DNA of 64,000 bases, from NCBI GenBank assembly GCA_019321725.1, contig CM033108.1:6404060-6468059 (forward strand). Reading direction: 5' to 3'. Source of the DNA: Paulownia fortunei (taxonomy: Eukaryota > Streptophyta > Magnoliopsida > Lamiales > Paulowniaceae). The notes under the pieces were generated by a model, which saw only the letters and a program-made list of their open reading frames with translations, had not been told where the DNA came from and made no database searches. Shown here one piece after another: positions 21,481-32,670 of the stretch (its first letter is position 1; every line of letters starts with the position of its first letter). The position numbers and the translations under genes were made by a program.

Positions 21481-21778
21481 TGATTGATTGAGGCTTAAAG
21501 GGGAGTTTGTTTGTTGAGGGGGAGTCTATTTGAAGTTTGATAGTTGATGATTTTTGAAGAACCTGGTTTGATTTGTTATATTTAACTGTCTATTATTTTT
21601 GGCCAGTAATGATGATAATATTTTTTACTTTTGCAAACTAGAATACTTTGCTTAAAGTACAAGTCATATTTTTCCAAGCATGTTCTACTTGATGTTCATT
21701 TAAATGTTCTAACAAGGCACTGCATGATGGTCATGTTCTATTTTGTGTTGGAATATACTTTTTGAACACGCTTTGATA

Positions 21779-21829
21779 GGTTAAGGAAAGTAAGTTTGGT
21801 TTTGACATTTGAACTTACTTGCCTTAACC
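21779..21829. repeat. Centre of the large palindrome
   Basis: GGTTAAGGAAAGTAAGTT (21779-21796) faces AACTTACTTGCCTTAACC (21812-21829) across a 15-base spacer. Similarity continues outward on both sides for about 2.75 kb of element sequence. Confidence 0.85.
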
Positions 21830-22164
21830 TGTCAAAGCATGTTCAAAAAGTATGTTCCAATATGGAATAGAACACGAGCATCAAATCTTGCAGTGCGATG
21901 TTAGAACATTGAAATGAACATCAAGTAGAACATGCTTGCAAAAATATGACATGCACTTTAAGCAAAGTATTCTAATTTGCAAAAGCAAAAAACATTAACA
22001 TCATTACATGCTAAAATAACAAATAGTAAAACATAACTTATCAAAATAGATAGTTAAAATCATCAGCCATCAAACTTTAATGAGACTTCTCCTCAACAAA
22101 CAAACTCCCCATCAAACTTTAATGAGACTTTTTCTCAACAAACAAACTCCCCCTCAAGCCTCAC

Positions 22165-23947
22165 TCAATCACACTGCCCTATATGGAATGAACTTCTAGC
22201 AGCAGCAACACCTATACCAAGCAGTATACTATCCTTTTTGTCAAAAATAAGCATAGGGGAACCAGAAGAACTAGAGTATGACTCATAATCAGCCTTGGTA
22301 GCAACAGGATTAGGAACAACTGCAAACCGTTTCCCTTTCATTTGAGCATATAATCCTAGAATCTCCTTCTCCTTGCTAAGGGATTGTTTGATTTTCTCAC
22401 GTACCTTATGCAATTGTTTCTCAAGATAACCATAATAGTCGAAAGAATGACTAGAAGCAAGAGCAATAGAAGGTGATGTTCCAATATGGCCAGGAACATC
22501 AATTGGGACATCTGCAACAAAATCATTCAAGTACCTTTCAAACTTGATTAGCTTTTTAGTAATATTAAAAGGTTTCCTAAAAGCTTGCAAATTTTCCCAC
22601 CTATTCTTTTCAAATCCTTGAGTGATCAAGAAATTATATATCAACAAAGAAAAAGGTAGAGTATGGTAGTCTTAAGAGTGTGTATCTAAATGAAAAGAAT
22701 GACCTATACCAACACAGTAAAGAAGTATTGCTTGATCTTTAACTATGGTTGTGTGATTTGAAGAAAATGACCAATTTGTAATGACAATCTTATGAAAAAT
22801 AGCATATTTGAGTGTGAGTGAAGCAGTAGGGAAATTGGTATGCTTAGCAGGCCATCAATCAATCCTATTACCAATTAAGGTCCTAACTACCAAATCCATA
22901 TCAGCAGGGGGTTCAACGTCAATCACATTTGGTGTTCTTAGAAACTCTTTAATTAAATCAAAAATGAAAAAATAAACCTTATTCCTCCCAAACACTGCCC
23001 AAACTTAGCAGATTCTGGCTGGTCCAAAGTAAAGTGCAAGTTTGTATAGAACTCATGAACTACCGTATGGATAAAGAACTTGATATTCATCACAGTCTTC
23101 ATCAAACTATGTTCATCAAGGAATTTGTATAAAGCTCTTTCCTCAAACTCTTTCAACCTAATTGACTGTTCTGACAACTTTTTTTTAAAGATAAATTTCC
23201 ACATGCCTCTAGCTTCCGTAGTATAAATTTTTTTAGAGTAAGCAATACTTATCTCAATAGGTTCATCACCCATAGCTGGTCCAAGAGCTAACTCTCTAGA
23301 GTTGATATCAGACAAGTTGACAATTGGCATTCGAGCAACATACTGATCAGGCTCATAGTTAAGATGTTAGGACTACTAACCTGTAGTGTTCTATGTGATT
23401 TTGGAATATAACTGCCAATGTGTCCAGCAGAAGTACTCCTTTGTTGAACTAGAATTTCAGTGGAATCAGAGGATGTGGTATGAGCCACAACAGGTTCAGC
23501 AATAGGGGAATGACATGGTGAAGTAACATGAGCTTCAATATATAGTTATGATTCAGGAATTGGACCTTACTAAATATTCACCAAAGTAGCAGCACATTTG
23601 TTGTATCAGCTAGTGAAGATCTAGGTATGTAAAACGAATTATCTTGTACTTCAGGTAGTTTAGGTGACATATCAATTGGATTAATCTCCTCAATAAGAAC
23701 AGAGAGAACATGTTCTAGGTTTGCTTTAGTAGTCTAACCATCCTTAGGCGCTGACTATAGTTCAAGAGAAGGATAAATGATGTCAAATATCTTTGGTTTG
23801 ACCACTTGTTCTTCCTCAGCCACTAGGTTTTGCTAGGTATGCCATTTCTTCTGTGCGTGAGCCAAATGCTTCTCATTTTTCCTTCATCTTCTTGGATAGA
23901 ACCTTTTTCTTCAATTGTGCAAGGGTTTCATTATGTGAATCTGACAT
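22165..23947 (-). pseudogene. Broken envelope-position ORF of SIRE-like element (right arm)
   Basis: Starts MSDSHNETLAQLKKK at 23947. After several stops it continues through KKLSEQSIRLKEFEERA and HEFYTNLHFTLD (about 23330-22953). It ends with a clean 160-codon stretch (22647-22165) containing KPFNITKKLIKFERYL, SFDYYGYLEKQLHKVREKIK and a coiled-coil-like KQSLSKEKEILGLYAQMK. The domain resembles the plant transposon protein found after pol in SIRE-like elements. Its role is not established. Confidence 0.6.
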
Positions 23948-25009
23948 CCCGTATTCTAGAATAAAAATTTGTAGAGAAACTCAAGAAAAATAATAAGTGA
24001 GATTAAAAAAATTACTACAGTAAAAATTAGGGTTTGGTGCTAGAACATGGGGGTAAAAATTTCTTTTATATCCTGACCCTAATTTTTCTCGCCTAAGTGA
24101 TATACGCTGATAAAATTCTCTCCAATCCAATTTAATAACCCTTGGAGTTCACATGTCCACTAACACACGTCTTCCATTTATTAGGAGATTTTAAAACTAG
24201 AAATTGTAATAATTGAAACCTGTTCCAACACAATCTCTTCCCAGTTTTTTCACACTTATCCAAGGAAATTGATGCTAAAAAGTAAATAAAAATTCCTAAA
24301 TTCATGCTTAAATGTTGGAATGTAAATCATACACGAGTTGAATCAAACAAAATCTAAACATGCTATTTTTAGATTTCACAAATCCCAATTCCAAAATATC
24401 AATAAGGAAATTTCAAACTTGAATAAGTTTTTCCTTTGAACTATAACAATTGCACATATTTATTCCACACATTTTATGCCAGAAAATAGCCTTTTTTCAA
24501 TAAAATCATAAATTAAATCTCATTCAACATAAAACTAATGTTTTGTTCAGTGTTTGAACATGAGGTGAGAACATGAATTTAACGAGTTAGTAGCTTTCAC
24601 TCTAACTCTAGGGTACCTTTTTCTAATGGTAGTTTGTCCACTATATATTTGTGATACCTAGGCCCAAATTACTCATAATTAGCTTTCACTCTATAAAGTT
24701 AGGTAGTTTTTTTTGTCAAATGCCTCAAAGTTCATGTGTTTAATGTAAAGTTCAAACATTAACATGGAACATCTCTGGTAATTATTCAAGTTCAATATCA
24801 AAACAGATTAAGTTGTCATTTCTAAATTGAGATTCTAGAACTAAACTTTTCAAAATCTTTTTCTTTTAGACTCACTATATTATATGCCTAAAGAAAATCG
24901 CAGCATGTGCTGCATGAAATTTCTAGAAAAAGTCCTAACCTACATTCTATCATGTCAACAAACTGTTGGAACACAAATTGATGATACTTTATGATTCATA
25001 ATGTTCCAA

Positions 25010-25473
25010 CATCAGACTTGAACATGCACTACAGAACACAAATACTCAAGGACTTTCTCGATGCAATGAGCCTTTTTGCATCAACAACCTTGGTAAATAT
25101 GTCAGCTAGTTGGTTACCAATTGCAACATGTTCTATTATCACAGTTCTATTTTCAACCAACCTTCTAATAAAATGATGATGTATGTCAATATGTTTTGTC
25201 CTAGAGTATTAAACTGGATTTTTAGAAATATTTATCACACTCATGTTATCACAAAACACACTCACACACTCTTGCATAATTCCATATTCAGCAAGTATTT
25301 GATTCATCTATAGGAGTTGTGAACAACAATTTCTACAAGTAATATACTCAAACTCAGCAGTTGATAAAGACACAGTTTTGTTTCTTACTAAACCATGATA
25401 CGAGATTATTACTAGGAAAGAAACAACCACCTGATGTGCTTTTTTGATCATCCATATCTCCTACCTAGTCTAC
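25010..25473 (-). pseudogene. Copia RNase H remnant
   Basis: Fragments MDDQKSTSGGCFF, NNLVSWFSKKQNCV, CDNMSVINISKNPV, RTKHIDIHHHFIRRLVE and GNQLADIFTK match the C-terminal RNase H of SIRE-like copia Pol. Stops and at least one frameshift break it. It follows directly on the integrase/RT spacer with the RT body deleted. Confidence 0.75.
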
Positions 25474-25769
25474 ATTACTATAACATGATATGTAGGGTAA
25501 TTCCTTTGAATTCTAGCATGTGGATCTCTTATGGGTGAACGTCGATCATCAGAACTATATGTTTCATCAAATGTTTGAACATGAATTGGAACAACAATTG
25601 GAACAAAAATTGGAACATCAAAATGAATACTGTGTTTTTTAGTTTCCTCAATCTCTATAGAATCCAATGTTTTACTAGTTTCTTTAGTATAGCTGATAAT
25701 CTCTTCTTCCTTTGAGAATTTTGCAAAATAAAAAAAATCATCAATAACCACATTAGATGATTCCATAAA

Positions 25770-28067
25770 TGTAATGCCCAATTTTTAATTCTCTCCTACA
25801 TAACCAATAGTAAGCATCTTGCATGAATATGGATCTAATCAATGTACATTATCGAATTATGGCATACAAATAACATGATTGCACGAACATGAATAATTAT
25901 TATTATATGCTTCAGTTATGCTTTAACATGCATTAGTACATGAAATATGAGATCAAACTTTCATTTCTTGATTTAACATATTCCTTAAGTGCTTTTTTGT
26001 AGTGAAAAGTTTGGTATCTCGATTAAGGAAGATTGATGTGTTGAATGGCCATGAAATGAATTATTTATATTGTTCCATACTATTTATATGCTAAAATGAT
26101 TAATTGCCTAAATATTTACTTGAAATATGTTACATTTGGCTAAGAACTAAAAGTATGCAAAATGGTGCAATTTGATTGATTGGTTGACTATGTTGCATAA
26201 AATCATTCTAAATTGCATTGCACTTAATTATAACACCAAATCATCAATTTTTGTCATCTCCTTAGCCCATGAACGTGGCTTTTGGCATGAGAAGACACCA
26301 AGCATGATACAACCAATCATCACCCTCCACTTACCTCTCTTTAAAAGGTCAAATAAATTATTTTCATCCATATTTCTAGTGGAAGCACATCAAAAATGAC
26401 CAGCCCTTATTATCTTAAGTTTCTCCCAAATTTCTACACTATCATACTCACAAAAATTGAATTTAATTCATAGGAATCCATAGAACACAAACTAGAACAA
26501 GTTTCCACCATTTTAAGATTGAAAATCGTTGATTTTGAAGCTTAATTCCAACTTAATCAAGGTATATTATTTTTCAATGTTTCTTATGATGAATTTGTAG
26601 TATATTGGATAGTTACATATTTTAGTATGTTTTTGTATGATTGAAAACTTAAGTAAGTTATACTTGAAGCCAAAACTAAGCTAGTTAACTAATTTTTAGC
26701 AAAATTGATAGTCATGTGAAATTGTTTAATTTACTTGTTTCTATTGATTTTGTAATGCTTATATTGTGTTTGGAAGTTTCTTTGAATGATTGAAAACAAT
26801 AGCAATTAGTTTGCTTAATTGAAGGGTACAATCAATTTAAGTTAGAACCGAATTTATGTCATGTTAATTTAGATTGTGTGCATGTTTTAGGGGTTGCCCT
26901 AATAATTGTGTTTGAATTATTAGTTATTTAATAGCTGCCCTAATGTTTAATGTCTTGAATTAGTAGTAACATATGGAGTATGTATTGTTTTTAAGGTTAT
27001 GTAATTGATATGGAATTCTTTACAAACGATTGAAAATTGTATATAAACTTTAACTAGAATAGACTAAATGATTTATAAAAAGAATATTGAATGGTACATG
27101 ATTTGATTATGTTAGGCCTTTAACACATCCTATATTCCAAAAAAATTAGTCTTTTCACTTGCTACAAAGTAGACTTGAGGTAAATTGAAACTTTCATTTG
27201 CTACATCACAAGAATTATATAATGTTGTTCATATTTTAATGTGATTGTCATTATTTGTCAATGATGTAATGTTTAATGCCTTTATGATTTATGAAGCATG
27301 ATATTGTTAAGGATATAATGAAGTTTTTTTGAAAAAAAAGTATGGTACTTGATTGATGGTTGAGTAGACAAGGGACGCGGGAGGGACCGACGGACCCAAC
27401 AAATGGTGGCAAATACTTGAGGTTGAAAAATCGATATAGGAAAGTTACAATGAATGAGATAGAATACAGCTAATACCGGAGGTTGAAAGACCAAGTATGA
27501 AAACTCCGTATTATTTCTCTTATTGGCCAATCATTATGAACAGGTTCCAAAAACTATGGTCTATCATTATTAGTTAGGTACCACACTTCAAGGGCCCTAA
27601 AAATTGATTTATGAAAAAAAGTTATTAAATTGAATATTGCATTTAATCATTTATGTGATTTGTATGTACGCTATTTGTTATTACATCAGTTTCACCTTAC
27701 TAAGTCTTTAGCTCATTAGATTCATGTGATGCAGGTGGAAATGTATAGGTTTAGAAGTTGACTGAGTCTTCAGAGCGATCGGACAGAGATTTGTTCATAT
27801 GCTATGCTTCGAGCTGTTTTGTATCATATTTTAAAAACTCTGTTTTGTTTTTAAATAAGCTGCTCTGTTATAATTTTGTAAACAGATGTACTCAGTTTTG
27901 ATATATGTATATAGTGTGTTTAAAATGATTCAAGCTCTTTCTCTTATAGCTAAAAATGAGAACTTTTATTCAAACCATAACTCTAGTATTGATGAAAAAA
28001 ATTAACATTTCTTGGCTTAACTGTATCAGCTTGTTTAGGCTCTACAGTTAGGTTAAGAGCTGTTATA
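25770..28067 (+). mobile_element. Gypsy chromovirus-type solo LTR nested in the SIRE-like element
   Basis: The 2.3-kb segment begins TGTAATGCCC and ends AGAGCTGTTATA (probably TGTTACA with one mutation, as seen at 1256). Its right 1.26 kb matches positions 1-1256 of the window. Flanks ATAAA (25765-25769) and ATAAT (28068-28072) agree in four of five bases. Copia sequence of the integrase/RT spacer lies on one side and integrase on the other, so the LTR interrupts one gene. A promoter-like TTTAAAAGG block near 26340 and the ACTAAGTCTTTAGCTCAT block near 27700 fit a Tekay/Del-type LTR in plus orientation. Confidence 0.7.
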
Positions 28068-28079
28068 ATAATAATTTGA

Positions 28080-28890
28080 TCCTTATGTTCAACACAAGAT
28101 AAGCTCTACTATTACTAAAATATCCTAGAAAGGCTCCATCACATTTAGTATAACACACTTAGTACCAAACACGTGAAAATAGTTGAGATTTGGTTTTTTA
28201 CCTTTCTAAAGTTCATAAGGGGTCTTACCAGTGTCATGTCTTAAGTGAACTCTGTCAGAAATGTAATAAGCAGTACGAATGGCTTTAGCTCACAACCTTT
28301 GAGTCAATTTCTTAGAATTGAGCTTAACTTGTGCCATTTCTTACAAAGTCCTATTCTTCTTTTCAACCACACTATTTGTTAAGGAGTCTTGGGGGTTGAA
28401 ACTCATGAGTAATTTCCTACTTATCATAATAATTAGCAAAAATAATATTTTTAAATTCTTTCCCATTGTCACTCTAATCCTAACAATTTAACCTATTGTA
28501 CTGTTTTTCTCATTTTTCAATCTAGCAAAAAGTTTCTTGAAAACATGAAATTATTGAATTTCTCTCTCAAAAAATCAAAGTGTACCTAGAGAAATCATCT
28601 ATACAAACAAACACGTACTTTTGATCTCCAATGCTTTCAACTTGTATAGGACCCATCAGATCCAAATGAAAAAGTTTTAGGTTTTGTGTTATACCTACAT
28701 ATTGGAGCATGGAATGAGATTCCCATTTCTATTTTTCTAATTAGTAGGGGCCACAAACACCATTTTTTTCTTACTTAATTTTGGCACTCCCAAAACTGCA
28801 TTCACAAGTTTAATCTAAAATTTTAAAATTCAATGCCCAATTTCTGGTGCTAAATCTCAATTTCATCATGTGTGATATTTCAAACATGAC
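28080..28890 (-). pseudogene. Copia integrase remnant
   Basis: The minus strand carries scattered peptide blocks of a copia integrase core between the pre-integrase region (28893-29258) and the nested solo LTR. Stops are frequent, no continuous frame remains, and the catalytic residues could not be placed with confidence. Confidence 0.5.
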
Positions 28891-28892
28891 AT

Positions 28893-29753
28893 CTAATGTT
28901 CTAAAATATAGCAATTATCAGACAACCTTTTACCTATCAAAACACAGTTGTTAGTATCATAAAAAACTTGAAATAATTTATTTGAAAAATGAACAACTAT
29001 ATTTTGGTCACATAATTGACTAATACTAATCAAATTAGCCTTTAGTCCTTCAATCAACAACATATTCTTTGGCCAAGGTAAGCTTTTAATATCTAAAGTA
29101 CCTTTACCAAGAATCCATCCATTCAAACCATCCCCAAAAGTTACATAGCCTTCTCTAATACTTTGAAAGTTTGACAAGTTATTTTTATTACTAGTCATAT
29201 AACTAGAATAACCACTATAAAAGTACCATAAATCACTAGTAGATGCTTTTATGGACATGTATACAACATTACACCTAATATCATATTTCCAAATCTAAAT
29301 TCTACGTGAAATATCATTTTTCAGATCAATATTAATCTTTGGTGTATTTTTAGGCAGAGATTTTGGTCCATGTTCAAACTTTCTAGAAAATGATGTTCTA
29401 ACATGCATTCTATTCCACATGTTTTTTTCCAATTAAAACATCAAGGTCGTATATGATCAGGAATGTTGTAGTAATGGTAGATTGGTATAAACCTTTTTGG
29501 TCGAAGTTTTGAAGAACATTTTTCTTACCAAAATAAAAAATGGAGGGTTTTTTTTTCCATTTTTTTTCACAAATTCAATCCTTGATTTGGGACACTTCCT
29601 TTTGTTTAAACACACATCAATATAACCAAGACCTTGACAATTTCTTCTAACTTGTCTAGTAGAGATAATTTCATCAAATTTGGCTTTACCATTATTTATT
29701 TTAGACAAAGAAGCTTTGGTTCTTTCTATCTGAGCAAGTGTATTATTGAGCAA
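28893..29753 (-). pseudogene. Copia zinc-finger/protease/pre-integrase region
   Basis: The stretch 29753-29457 corresponds to the region with the second zinc knuckle. The stretch 29258-28893 reads WYFYSGYSSYMTSNKNNLSN then GLKANLISISQLCDQ. In intact SIRE-like elements the first part reads DSGCSxHMT. Here the aspartate and cysteine are replaced (YSGYS), so protease function is lost. The equivalent block in the plus-strand element at 37600-37740 retains DSGCSKHMT. Confidence 0.7.
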
Positions 29754-30112
29754 CTTGTCCTTCTCAATAATCTGGAGTTTGCAATGTTCTAACTCATGTT
29801 CTAACTCTTTCTTTTGATATGAAAACTTAAAAACCTATTCGCCCAACGAATTGTTAGTCTCACAAACTTCAAACTATTTTTGGTACATCTGAAGGTGCAC
29901 TTTCTTAATATCCTCAATACTCAGTTCATCATCATTATCATCACTATTGCAGTTAGAATCATCATTAAAACATTTTGAATTTTTTTCCTTATCTCTTGAT
30001 GCAGTGTCAATACTAGCATCAAAGCACGCAATGTTCCAACTTGTGTTCCAACATGACTTGTATCATAGCATTTCCCAGATGAAACAATTATCTTAGGCTT
30101 TGTGGATAACAT

Positions 30113-31149
30113 AGAGCCATTTAATAACTCACAACATCATCGTCTTCTTTCTGATTGTCATTTGATTCAGTATCACTCCATGTAATGTCGAGTGATCTTT
30201 CTTTTTTCTTGAGAGTGTTTACACATTCGGATTGGATATGTACACAACATTCATACTCTCTACATTGGATCCGTTTATCTTTTATGTTATTAGAAAAAGA
30301 AGAAAGATTAGGAGCATTTTTATTTTTAGAAACATTAGAACTCTTACCTAGTTTGGATTTTTTATTTTTTAAATTAATATTTTTAAGAACTTTCCAAAGT
30401 TTTTGGTAAGTAGAACTATAGGATCAACCTTGTTAGGAATATCAGATAAAACATCATCGTCTGATTGTTGGACTTTAGCTTGCAACGTCTTTCTGCCTCT
30501 TATTTTGTTTTAAATTCATCTTGAAAGTCTGCAATAGGCCTATTACTTTATCTAGATGCATTTGGATGACATCCTAGGTCTCTTCAGTAGCTGTAACTTT
30601 GTGAGCAAACCTTTCAGGCAAGGACCTCTACGTCATTCTAACCAACTTTGTGTCTAAATACTTTTCTCTCAAAGCATAAGCCTCATTCACAATATCACAA
30701 AGCTTAGCGTTGAAGTCAACAATGGTTTCGTTCTCTTGCATTCTGAGATCCTAAAATTGGGAAGGTAACATTTGTAGCTTTGAAAGTCTGACAGATACAG
30801 TTCCTTCATAGACTACTTAAAATATGTCTCATGCTTCCTTAACAGTTTCACAAGTTGTAATCAGCCTAAATTGATTGGAGTCAACAACACTAGAGATGGT
30901 GTTCAGTACTTTTGAATTGCTACTTGCAAGTTCATTATAAGCAATGGTCAACAAAGATTCTAGTTTATGAATAACTTTCTTTTTCTCATTCTCCATGAGT
31001 AAGTGGTTCCAACCAGTAATAACAGCTCGTCATGCCTTCTCATTGATTGATTTGATGACAGCTCTTATCTTAGCCTTCCAATATGAGTAGTTAGAGTCTT
31101 CCAACAATGGTGGATGTGTAATTGAACCTCCTTCACATAAGATATTCAT
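30113..31149 (-). pseudogene. Copia gag (UBN2-type) of the minus-strand SIRE-like element
   Basis: From ATG 31149 the frame resembles copia Gag: NYSYWKAKIRAVIKSINEKA, SVVDSNQFRLITTCETVKEA and VDFNAKLCDIVNEAYAL, then a zinc knuckle CRECECCVHIQSEC near 30220. At least five in-frame stops break it. The same blocks occur in the plus-strand element from 35671. Confidence 0.75.
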
Positions 31150-31209
31150 AACTGTACTTAAATCGACAACTGGTTAGTCTAAGACCTCACTAAGTATGTT
31201 TAGTAACCT

Positions 31210-31221
31210 GGTCTGATATCA
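31210..31221 (-). other. Primer-binding site remnant
   Basis: TGATATCAGACC on the minus strand, directly after the LTR, is two bases from TGGTATCAGAGC, the initiator-Met tRNA primer site of plant copia elements. Confidence 0.65.
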
Positions 31222-31223
31222 CT

Positions 31224-32591
31224 TATCAGAATCTGTTGCCATTTTATTAAATCCAATTAATTAGTTTCTCAGATTCATGATGTTCCAATTAACATTATAA
31301 CATCAGTTAAAACATGAACATAAATGCACAACAAAAAATTAAAATTAACACCAGCAATTTTAACAAGGTTTTAATATCAAATATCCTACTCCTTGAAGCC
31401 ACTCTGAGAACCAAAACCAAAGACTCCCTCTTTATTTTGATGTCATTTTTGTATTGCTCTACTAGTGGACTTATTTGTGAGAACCCTTGAATTTGAATAT
31501 GCCTCATTGAACTCTTTTCAACGTTGACTGCCGTCAAACAACATAGCATTTTCTCTCGAGGACGCACCTCTTTCTCCCAAAAGATGTTCAATGCAATGCT
31601 CCAATATCATTTGGAATACGTGCAAAACTCTAGAAAACTTAAAGCTCGAGTTCTTGATCAACGATCACTAATTTTTGGAGATTAGAATCTGCTGCATTTC
31701 ATCTAAATATTTTCTATAAAATTCACAACAAGACTAATGAAAAATTTGCAACAAGACTTATTTGTGAGAACCCTTGAATTTAAATATGTCTCGTTGAACT
31801 CTTTTCAACGTTGACTACCATCAAACAGTAGAGTATTCTCTCTCGAGAACGCACCTCTTTCTCCCAAAAGATGTTCAATGCAATGTTCCAATATCATTTA
31901 GAACACATGTGCAAAACTCTAGAAAACTTAAAGCTCGAGTTCTTGATCAATGATCACTAATTTCTGGAGATTGGAATCTGCTACACTTTATCTAAATGTT
32001 TTCTATAAAATTCGCAACAAGACTAATGAAAAATTATGCTAAAATACACTTTGTTCATTAGGTAGATTTTGAATCAATTACAAAGAAAGTTACTTAGTCT
32101 AACTCAAAAACTAAAGAAAGTTACTTAGTCTAACTCAAAAACTTTCCTAACACAATCTTTTTATGTTTAACACAAAATATAAAATCAAATTACATCTCAA
32201 ATTCCTACTCTAAATCACAAGTATCAGATGCTCCATCTTGGTAGAAAATCTGTCGGTTGTAATATGGAAATTTCTTTAAAATAAGATTCATCCGAATAAG
32301 GCAAGTACAAGATATCAATTTTTTTCTCCAATTGGACATAAATTTATTTAGATATATCTTGAGAATTTATTTTCATAAATTCATCAAGCTTATCTCTAAT
32401 AAATTTATCCAATATGGTAAGTAAATAAAGTTTGATTCCTACATGGAAATAAATATATAAGAGTTAATCTTACATTAAAACTCACATTAAAATCTTGAAA
32501 AATTCAACTTACCATATTTAGAGGAACCAATAAAATCAATTTGTGTTTTGCACAAACAATGCCAATCAATAATTTATTCATCGATTTAACA
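31224..32591 (-). mobile_element. 5' LTR of the minus-strand SIRE-like element
   Basis: On the minus strand it starts TGTTAAATCG at 32591 and ends ACAGATTCTGATA at 31224, just before the primer-binding site. It aligns with the plus-strand LTR at 34540-35595 through shared blocks such as GTTTGTGCAAAACACAAATT and AAGTTTTTGAGTTAGACTA. It is about 310 bp longer than that copy because of an internal tandem duplication (31471-32037). Confidence 0.75.
31471..32037. repeat. Tandem duplication of 287 bp inside the LTR
   Basis: The unit beginning TTATTTGTGAGAACCCTTGA at 31471 starts again at 31758 and runs, with few differences, to about 32037 (both copies contain AACTCTTTTCAACGTTGACT and AAAGCTCGAGTTCTTGATCA). 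The plus-strand LTR at 34540-35595 has the region once. Confidence 0.85.
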
Positions 32592-32665
32592 ATCTCCCCT
32601 TTTGGTATTTTTGTCAAAGTCAAACTTACTTGCCTTAACCTCCCAAAGTATGTTCAAAAAGTATA
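32592..32665 (-). mobile_element. Polypurine tract and 3' end of another SIRE-like internal region
   Basis: Immediately outside the LTR, reading minus, lie GGTTAAGGCAAGTAAGTTTG, then TTTGACAAAAATACC, then the polypurine tract CCAAAAGGGGAGATTG. That is the sequence expected before a 3' LTR, not before a 5' LTR. It matches the 3' ends seen at the palindrome centre. This LTR is therefore flanked by internal sequence on both sides. Confidence 0.7.
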
Positions 32666-32670
32666 TTTTC

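Larger units (their letters stand above)
16943..21796 (+). mobile_element. SIRE-like copia 3' region, left arm of a large inverted repeat
   Basis: Read on the plus strand, this segment matches, in inverted orientation, 21812-24575 along nearly its whole length. It holds the 3' part of a SIRE-like element: the leader before the second reading frame, that frame (from ATG 17590), and the post-frame spacer. It stops a few bases short of the polypurine tract. It is interrupted by a solo LTR at 18837-20933, so the element itself accounts for only about 2.75 kb. Confidence 0.75.
21812..32591 (-). mobile_element. SIRE-like copia retrotransposon, decayed, with nested insertion
   Basis: In minus orientation the order is 5' LTR (32591-31224), primer-binding site, gag, pre-integrase/protease region, integrase remnant, RNase H remnant and a long 3' region with an envelope-position frame (from 23947). 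The 3' end stops at the palindrome centre without polypurine tract or LTR. The reverse transcriptase is missing: the text before it (ARIQRNYPTYHVI) is joined almost directly to RNase H. A solo gypsy LTR sits in the integrase region. All frames are broken. Confidence 0.8.
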
